Shown: piece after piece, positions 54,470 through 64,000 of the stretch
How the letters are laid out: every line of letters starts with the position of its first letter
Position numbering within the stretch: position 1 is the first letter of the stretch
Assembly: GCF_040954645.1 (NCBI RefSeq)
Contig: NC_092808.1
Coordinates: forward strand, 12,329,883 to 12,393,882
From: Diabrotica undecimpunctata
Taxonomy: Eukaryota; Arthropoda; Insecta; Coleoptera; Chrysomelidae
DNA length: 64,000 nt
Direction: 5' to 3'
Position numbers and translations under genes: made by a program
The notes under the pieces: generated by a model
Told to the model about the DNA's origin: nothing
The model's database searches: none
Seen by the model: the letters and a program-made list of their open reading frames with translations, nothing else

Positions 54470-56440
54470 TGACAGAATATCTCCTAAAAATCGAATTAGG
54501 AAGGTATAAAAAAAGCGATACACAGCGTGTTGACGATACAAAGTGTGTTAGTAAAAGTTTTGGGACTAAAACCAGCCGTTAAATATTTTAACGTCACTAG
54601 AACAACTCTACAGAGATTTGTGCATCAATGTCAAGAATCAATCGCTAAACCCTCTAAAGTAGTTCAGTCAAAATTGGGAAGAAAAACAGTTTTGGGAAAA
54701 GAACTAGAGGCTGAGTAAGTACAGTATGTCTTAACAAAAGAGGCAGTCTTTTATAGTATTACCAAAAAGGATATATTTATGTACTATGGCATATTATAGA
54801 GTAGTAAAAAGGCAAGAGGCGGTTCCCCAATAGAAAGACGATCAGTAGGAAGACCACGAAAACAATAGAACGACAACTTACTGGAGGCATATTGAAAAAC
54901 AGAGTCATGTCTACATAAAAAGAAGAAGAAGAAGAGAGGCATACTTATTAGCTGTGAGGAGTGGAATAAGACATTCTTTTAAAAACGAAACAGCAGGTCG
55001 CAGTTACATCGACTCGTTTTTGATGAGACATAAAACAGTTTTATTAAGGAAAACCTTAACACATTTCTTAACTGATTGGAGCTTAAATGTTCAAAAGATA
55101 ATTTTGAACCGCATAGAATATTTAACGTAGACGAAACGGGTCCATCTGCGGGGCAAAGTAAAATTTCGGAATTGTGAGGCGGAAAGGCAAAAGGCAGATA
55201 GCTGCCTCATTTTTAACACTAATTGATTCTAGAGGTCAATATATTCCACCAATGTTTTTTTTTCTAGGAAAAATAGAGACGATCAACTGATGCGTGGAGC
55301 CCAAGCTAGATAAATTTACGAAGTTCATTGTAGCGGTTGGGTTCAACAGAACAGTTTTACTCAATGGTTTCAGTATTTTCCCAAATTCGTTAAACCAAGT
55401 GAAGAGTCGCCAGTTCTTCTCGTACTAGATGGACATTGCAGCCACACATGCAATTTAGGCATTATTAGGTTGACTAGAGAATATCATGTAGTTGTCATTT
55501 CATTGCTGACTTACACGACTTATAAGCTCAGGCATAAAATATGAATGGGAGCTTTTAAAATATATTATAGCGAAGAACTACGTGTATGGCTTAGGGAAAC
55601 CAAACTTTAACTAGTATGATTTGGTAGAATTGCTTAATAAACCGTTTCTTAAGTGTCAAACAGCTGAAATTTCAGTTAAAGGCTTCAAGGTCACTTCAAC
55701 ATATTTTCTAAAGCAGATTTCTTTGCAGTGGAAGATAAACCAGCAAAGAAATACTGTTCTGCTTTTTTAGAGAACTGTAGTGATGATGCACCACTAAATC
55801 GGCAAAAGATCTTTTGAAAAGACATCGAGTCTCAAGTGGAAAGTAGCAAAAAATATCTTTTTTATTATTCAAGTAATTCTGTAGCCAAGACTGTTGTATT
55901 ATCAACATCGACCACAGACATGGTATCACCAAAGTCGACAACAGACATGAAGTCGCAGCCGGGATGCAGCAAAAACATTGATTCTTCTAGCTGTTTAAGA
56001 AAATACGTAGCAAACACTGCTATTAAAAAGAATACAGCCACCCAAGGCAGAAAGTCTGCTAAATCAAAAATTATATCTCGGTTGGCGTACACAAAAAAGA
56101 TCTCATTGAAAAAAACAACTGTAAAAGCTGCAAAAAAAGTAAAAGCAGAAAGGATGGTCTTCCGTCTGCTACTTCTGAATTAGCAAACAAAAAGTCAGGA
56201 AAAAAACAAAAGAAATCTGAAAGCGATTCTTAGGAAGATAAAGATTTTGAACCAGCTGACGATGATGATTTAAAATAAATAGGTAATATTTCAGAAAACA
56301 ATGACATAGAGTGTGATGTGATGGTCGTATTTTAGAAGACAAAGGAGGAGAGCTGTGGATTTGTTGTCTCATGTGCCAATTATGGACACATAAACAATGT
56401 TCTGTCGAAAACAGAATAATTATATTTGTGATTTTAGCCA
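54470..56440 (+). pseudogene. pogo/Tigger-type transposase relic with C-terminal zinc-finger-like tail
   Basis: N-terminal helix-turn-helix: AVKYFNVTRTTLQRFVHQCQ, then KLGRKTVLGKELEAE and VQYVLTKEAVFYS. Middle: AGRSYIDSFLMRHK-like segment near 54995. Catalytic part near 55430-55560: LDGHCSHTCNLGIIRLTREY, HVVVISLLTYTTYKLR, MGAFKIYYSEELRVWLRE. A lysine-rich tail follows (55960-56160), ending with WICCLMCQLWTHKQC around 56350, a C-x-x-C and H-x-x-C pattern like the end of insect pogo-type proteins. Many stops and frameshifts occur throughout. Terminal repeats were not identified. Confidence 0.75.
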
Positions 56441-56790
56441 ATAAATGATATCTGTAAAATATTTAGTTTGTGTTTGGTTAGGTGAAGGGTGAAGGAAGGG
56501 GTTCATATTTAGAGCAGTGTGGTAGGATAACTTAAAAGAACAACGGTTTATTTTTTTTTGAATATCATTTTTGAACTTAATTTTTTATGGGAAAACAGAG
56601 AGCATTACGTAATGCAATAAAGTTTGTAGAAGGTCCGTACAAAAATATAAAGAAATTGGTAAAAAATTGAGTATTATCCTATAAAATATAAGTGAGGGGA
56701 CATATTCGGACCATTTCCTCTACATAAAAAAGCCTCTTTTGCATGTGAATGCCTTTGTACATTCTTATATAATCTTTCTTTCGGGGCAAA
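56441..56790. other. Unassigned DNA
   Basis: No recognised frame; probably the decayed 3' part of the pogo-type element. Confidence 0.35.
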
Positions 56791-56799
56791 TAACTTATA

Positions 56800-57188
56800 C
56801 ATACTAATGACTCATCTGAGTAATAAACAATGATTCTGTTACGTACGTCCTCTGTCAATTTTTTCCCAATTTTTAAATCGTTAAATGATAAAATTCCATT
56901 TTTCTCCCTTAGCCAAATTGCTTTTTCAATTTGAGATCTAGAAGCTTGAAAACAATCTTGTATTTCCTAATTTAAGCGTTTATCAATAAACATAGTAAGG
57001 ATTTGTAATAGCCGATCATAAGAGAATGTTTGATATGTATCTTTTATTTGTGTAAGTAATTTTTCCAATTTTTCTTTCATATATTTTATCTCATTGCTCA
57101 AAGAAAAATTTGCGCTGCAGTTCAATTTTAAATACTTTCTTGTTGTACATTTTGCTTCATCATTAAGATCACCTAATTTTCGTTTCAT
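56800..57188 (-). pseudogene. Fragment of an unassigned repeated protein family
   Basis: Minus strand: a 73-codon frame (MKRKLGDLNDEAKCTTRKYL, YMKEKLEKLLTQIKDTYQ) is followed after a stop by EIQDCFQASRSQIEKAIWLR, LTEDVRNRIIVYYSDESLV, then LPRKKDYIRMYKG and MQKR. The pattern V-x-x-F/Y-Y-x-x-D-E, P-x-K-K-D-Y and Q-K-R recalls uncharacterised multi-copy proteins in arthropods. I cannot give a function. It is broken by stops. Confidence 0.4.
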
Positions 57189-57189
57189 G

Positions 57190-57900
57190 TATGCATTTTT
57201 TTACTTCTTTTACAGAAGTTTTGACAGTTGAAAGATTAAATTTATCTAAACTCTTATTGATCTTCTCCTTCAAAGTGTGTTAGTATAATACTGCATTTTT
57301 TTTTATTTTAATGTCATATCTAAGACGAATACTACTATTAACATAGATCTTTCCTCCAGGAATTAAAGTAGGGTTCAAGAATTTTAAAGCGTTTTTAGAT
57401 AATTCCAGCCAAATTTCTTGCAAATTTCTATCTATTTTTTGGTATGTTAATTATATCGGTGACAACATAAAGCAGATATTTTTTTACTCGGGGGAAGATG
57501 CTAGCCTATTATTATCAGTTGTTCCACCTTTATCCTAGTCAGCGGCGAAAAAAATGTATAGAATTTAGGGACCTAATAGCTTGAAAACAGTTTTTTAGGG
57601 CACTTATACTAGATACGATTCGTTCTGCTTGCCTGGGGTATTTTAGTTCTGAACCTTGACATTTTATTGAGGTTTTTTTTGGCGATTAAAACACCACGCC
57701 TGCTTAAACAGGTTGGTGAGTTTCGATTCAGCCGCCAGTTTTCGAGTCAGATGCTGATTGCAGCCGACCACTCTGGATCAGACGCAGATGTTTAAAATAC
57801 TGGTTGGTCGACCATGTAAAAGAACATCCCTTTTATCTTCATTTTTCCAATGCCTAAACGGAGTCTCTAATATATTACAGACCAAGTCATTAATTTAGCC
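57190..57900. other. Unassigned DNA
   Basis: Nothing recognised. A GC-richer patch lies at 57690-57790. Confidence 0.4.
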
Positions 57901-57904
57901 ACCA

Positions 57905-58115
57905 TTTAATATAGTCTTCTGCAGGTCATCATGCAGGGTAGAGTCGATGGCAAAAAGGGAATAAGTAAAAAGAGGAAATCATGGCCGCGAAATATTCGAG
58001 ACTGGACAAACATGACTGTAGACGAATTATTCCACGTTGCAAAAGACAGAGAAACTTTTAGAAATGTGGTCGGCAACCTCCGTTAGTGGTGACGGCATAG
58101 GAAGAAGAAGAAGAA
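57905..58115 (+). pseudogene. RTE-like LINE, extreme 3' fragment
   Basis: The plus strand reads YSLLQVIMQGRVDGKKGISK, KRKSWPRNIRDWTNMTVDEL, FHVAKDRETFRNVVGNLR, stop, then GGTGACGGCATAGGAAGAAG with a (GAA)n run. It is the same subfamily as 36360-37207, without the frameshift there. Only the last 60 codons were retained. Confidence 0.85.

Positions 58116-61138
<3,023 letters not shown>

Positions 61139-61172
<34 letters not shown>
61139..61172. repeat. (TA)n microsatellite, right part
   Basis: About 17 TA units, the other half of the tract split by the Tigger-like insertion. Confidence 0.9.
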
Positions 61173-61176
<4 letters not shown>

Positions 61177-62175
61177 ATATAATATTATCTATCTTAGATA
61201 CAAAAATATCCTATTGTTTTACATCGATATTATGTGGCAATCACCTGTGAAAATCATTGATCTTTCCTACCACATCATATTTTAGTATACTATTGATTTC
61301 TGTTGTAGACAAGCGGTTTGTGTGTTACAGATATCCAAAGTTCGTATCATAATATTTAGTTTATAAACAGCCATGTATTTACGATAATTCATTCATTCGT
61401 TTACTTTGGTAAAGTATCTGTTTACTTGCTTTAGATATAGTTTATTTATAGTCCTCCTGCTTTTATTTTCTACGGCAATATACATACCTAAAGCAAAAGG
61501 GAGACACCAGCGAGTTCTCCTGCCTTTCTGATCGCCTCGTAGAGGTATTTGTGTGTGCAGAAAGCAACATTGTGTGAATATGTTTCTTTTCAGTATTTCA
61601 TAATAACACAACATTACTAGCATATTATTTTACCTACCAATCAGAATATACGCTTTTGTAAACTTCACTAAATTCCGAAATCTGAAGAGAGGAATATGAG
61701 TTTGCTGTGACAAAAAGGCTGCGATCTTAAGATGGATAAATAATTTTAGTACAACAGGCAGTGTTCAAAATCGTCCTATTACCAATTGTCACCCTGTATT
61801 TACGAAATTAAATTTCTTTTTGTTATTTTCGATTCAAGGCTCAGTTTGTTGAAGTATGTGCAAAAATAAAAAAAACAGTACATAAACCTTGAATCTAATA
61901 AAAATATTTTCCAACAATACTCAAGGTGTAGAACGTTCCACATACTTAAAAATATACGCGGCACATATTAGATAAAAAATTGACTACGTTTCAATAGTTT
62001 ATTCCCCTGTCAAGGAGTGTTTATTGCAAACAATTAGATACTATTCTCAATAAAGCTTGCTTGATTTTGATATATACAGAACAAACCCATTGGAAAGCTT
62101 ATACGTTGAATCCAAAAAACATCAACAACAAACAAAAAACCCAACGTACTAACACCTTTTCTTAACTTGTTCTTA
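61173..62175. other. Unassigned DNA
   Basis: No recognised frame. A lone CACCCTGTA near 61791-61799 resembles the end of a CAGGGTG-type mariner-like element, but no partner was found. Confidence 0.4.
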
Positions 62176-62179
62176 ATTT

Positions 62180-62660
62180 AGATCTCTCCTTTACAGATGC
62201 CTATAAAAATGCTGATTCCCTAACTATTGTTGCAGCCGTCGTTACCAATGGAGAAACTCACCAATTCCAGTTATCGTCAGAGTACTTCATATGTTCCGGT
62301 GAATTGTGTGCATTTTCTCAGGTACTTAAAAAAAATAAAAATTCCAATATCTTGCAAAGGTAATATTTACAGACACATTAAGTGCCATACGAGCAATCGA
62401 AATATTGTATCGACACATCTAATGCATATTTTAATAAAGCAACATTTATACGAAATACAAATTATACAGAAGAAAGTTCAGTTAGTTTGGATACCATCTC
62501 ACATAGGGGTTTTGGGTTGAAATGAAAAAACAGATGGAGCAGTAAAATTAGCTTGCTTAGCTCATGGAACTGAGAAATTAAAAATACCACACCTTGATTT
62601 GAAATCTTTTGTTAGACATTACGTAAGAAAAGATGAAGATGTTAGAGAGGTGGAAATTAA
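62180..62660 (+). pseudogene. LINE RNase H domain fragment
   Basis: Across frame breaks the plus strand reads SFTDAYKNADSLTIVAAVVT (first RNase H aspartate in T-D-A), ICSGELCAFSQVLKK (catalytic glutamate position), IFTDTLSAIRAIEILYRH (second aspartate, T-D-T-L-S-A), and VQLVWIPSHIGVLG, stop, NEKTDGAVKLA (W-x-P-S-H-x-G-x-x-G-N-E-x-x-D). All landmark residues of RNase H are still visible. A short segment of the following linker remains. It belongs to a Jockey/I-type LINE. Confidence 0.8.
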
Positions 62661-62774
62661 AAACTCACAACAAATTACAACCGTACCTCGATATATCTAC
62701 ATAAGTACCAAGTGGACTTGATTTTTGTCTCTCCGTAACAAGTCCATTACTGAATGTTTGTTAGTATATATAAC

Positions 62775-63515
62775 TGCAACACCTTGCTGAACAACTAAAT
62801 ATATATTACAACGATTATGGACTAAAAATAAATTTGAAGAAAACCAAGTTTATGGTATTTACAAAAGCACAAAACATCAAAGTTAAGCTAGTACCAGATA
62901 ATACAGAAATTGAACAAATATCTTCGTACAAATACCTTGTAGCATGGATCACAGAAGATACTGATCAGACAAAAGAAATAAGATGCCTCATTGAAATTGC
63001 ACGGTCAACTTTTAATAGAATGAGAAAACTTTTTTTAATTGCGATATCAATATATCGCTAGGAATAAGAATTATTCGATGTCATATTTTCTCTACCCTTT
63101 TGAATGGGGTTGAAGCTTGGACACTTAAAAAATCTAACATTGAAAACCTAGAAGCATTCGAAATGTGGTGTTACCGACGTATTTTGAAAATTTCATGGAT
63201 GGATCGCAAAACAAACGAACAAATTCTCGAACAACTAGGACACCAATGCGAAGTTTTAAATTCCATAAAAATCAGGAAACTGGAATACTTGGGGCATATA
63301 ATGAGAGATGAAAAATACGAACTACTAAGAAATATAATGCAGGGTAAAATCAAAGGCAGGAGAAGCGTAGGAAGACGTAAAATCTCGTGACTACGCAATC
63401 TCCGTAAATGGTTTGGACGAAGTTCAATTAAACTATTCAGACGCGTAACCAACAAAATTATAATTACCAGAATGATTTCCAATCTCCGATAGGAGCGAAA
63501 CTTGAAGAAGAAGTA
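62775..63515 (+). pseudogene. RTE-like LINE, end of polymerase and C-terminus
   Basis: The plus strand reads DYGLKINLKKTKFMVFTKAQ, EQISSYKYLVAWITEDTDQT, EIRCLIEIARSTFNRMRKL. After a frameshift near 63030 it reads NGVEAWTLKKSNIENLEAFE, MWCYRRILKISWMDRKTNEQ, LNSIKIRKLEYLGHIMRDEK and GRRSVGRRKIS, stop, LRNLRKWFGRSSIKLFRRV. It ends in GAAGAAGAAG. Same family as 1645, 3835 and 50345, lacking the catalytic box. Confidence 0.88.
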
Positions 63516-64000
63516 GTATATTAGCTATCATAATTTTGTTCACCGCGGCTCTGAAGAGGGCTATGCAAAAGTAAGCTTAAAAATCAATTTTTCAAAAATA
63601 AACATAATATAGAGTACATTGGACAATTAAAATATAGATATTAAACTTGTAGATTCAACTGTAGCAGCCCTCTTCAAAACAACAAAAATCATGTCAAAAT
63701 TGCACGTTTAAATATTATGATAATGTTTTTATTTTTTTTTATGTTTAGTGCAAATCTTTGGTAATTGTGATATAATTTTGATGTCCTTAGCTGAGAAAAA
63801 GCTAATACACATCTATATTAGAACAATGCTCAATTTAAGCTGAAGCAGTGTATTAAGGAAGTAAAAATCTCACATTTTCCGTCGGTATAGCCAACTTTGT
63901 GCTCCTAACGAACCGTCATTGTGAAAAACTGCAAGAAACCACGAAAACTATCCGCGAGAGTTTTAAAACAAAGAAAAACCTAAGAGACGACAAACATTCC
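63516..64000. other. Unassigned DNA with a short inverted repeat
   Basis: CTGAAGAGGGCT (63551-63562) faces AGCCCTCTTCA (63667-63677). The first arm resembles the start of the CTGAAGA-type RNA motif but lacks a convincing GAAA half. No genes are visible. Confidence 0.4.

Overview
The window is AT-rich eukaryotic DNA, almost certainly from an insect with a large, repeat-laden genome. A beetle is my best guess from the mix of element families; that is inference, since no host gene was identified to anchor it. I find no intact single-copy host gene. Every protein-like segment I can recognise is transposon-derived, apart from two fragments of unassigned repeated families and one short collagen-like relic. 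Gene order does not form pathways; the window is a layered record of insertions.

Region by region. 0-5 kb: a hammerhead-like RNA motif, RTE-like retrotransposon 3' fragments, a mariner scrap and a reversed tRNA-derived SINE. 5-7.5 kb: unassigned. 7.5-10.5 kb: a TA-tailed SINE and a Tc1-type transposon with terminal inverted repeats over 300 bp. 11.3-13.2 kb: a Jockey/CR1-like LINE. 15.6-18.2 kb: a mariner-like element with ~435-bp inverted repeats and doubled ends, inserted in an RTE fragment. 19.3-23.3 kb: two piggyBac relics. 23.8-26.2 kb: a LINE split by a second Tc1-type copy. 26.6-29.5 kb: two RTE-like elements. 30-31 kb: a PIF/Harbinger derivative. 31.9-34.5 kb: an endonuclease fragment and a 365-codon open reverse transcriptase with a (TA)n tail. 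35.1-37.8 kb: a bounded piggyBac (TTAA flanks) containing an RTE fragment and a hammerhead candidate. 37.8-40.6 kb: unassigned. 41.4-46.3 kb: Penelope-like elements, one a head-to-head rearranged copy with a 416-codon open reverse transcriptase. 46.9-52.2 kb: RNase-H-bearing LINE fragments and the longest RTE-like copy. 54.5-56.4 kb: a pogo/Tigger relic. 57-60 kb: an unassigned protein relic, an RTE tail and an RFX-type X-box beside a CRE. 60.2-61.2 kb: a Tigger derivative sitting inside a (TA)n tract. 62-63.5 kb: RNase H and RTE fragments.

The most interesting signal is not a protein. At least five plus-strand sites share one RNA-like architecture: a short closing stem, CTGAAGA (or TTGAAGA), a second stem of variable sequence, GAAA, then the other half of the closing stem. 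Stem sequences differ between copies while pairing is kept in four of the five. Four minus-strand sites carry hammerhead-like cores, and one (near 37.43 kb) has the full CUGAUGA / GAAA / cleavage-site layout. Hammerhead ribozymes are established in Penelope-like elements, and two of these minus-strand sites lie in or beside such elements. The CTGAAGA variant may be a decayed or distinct relative.
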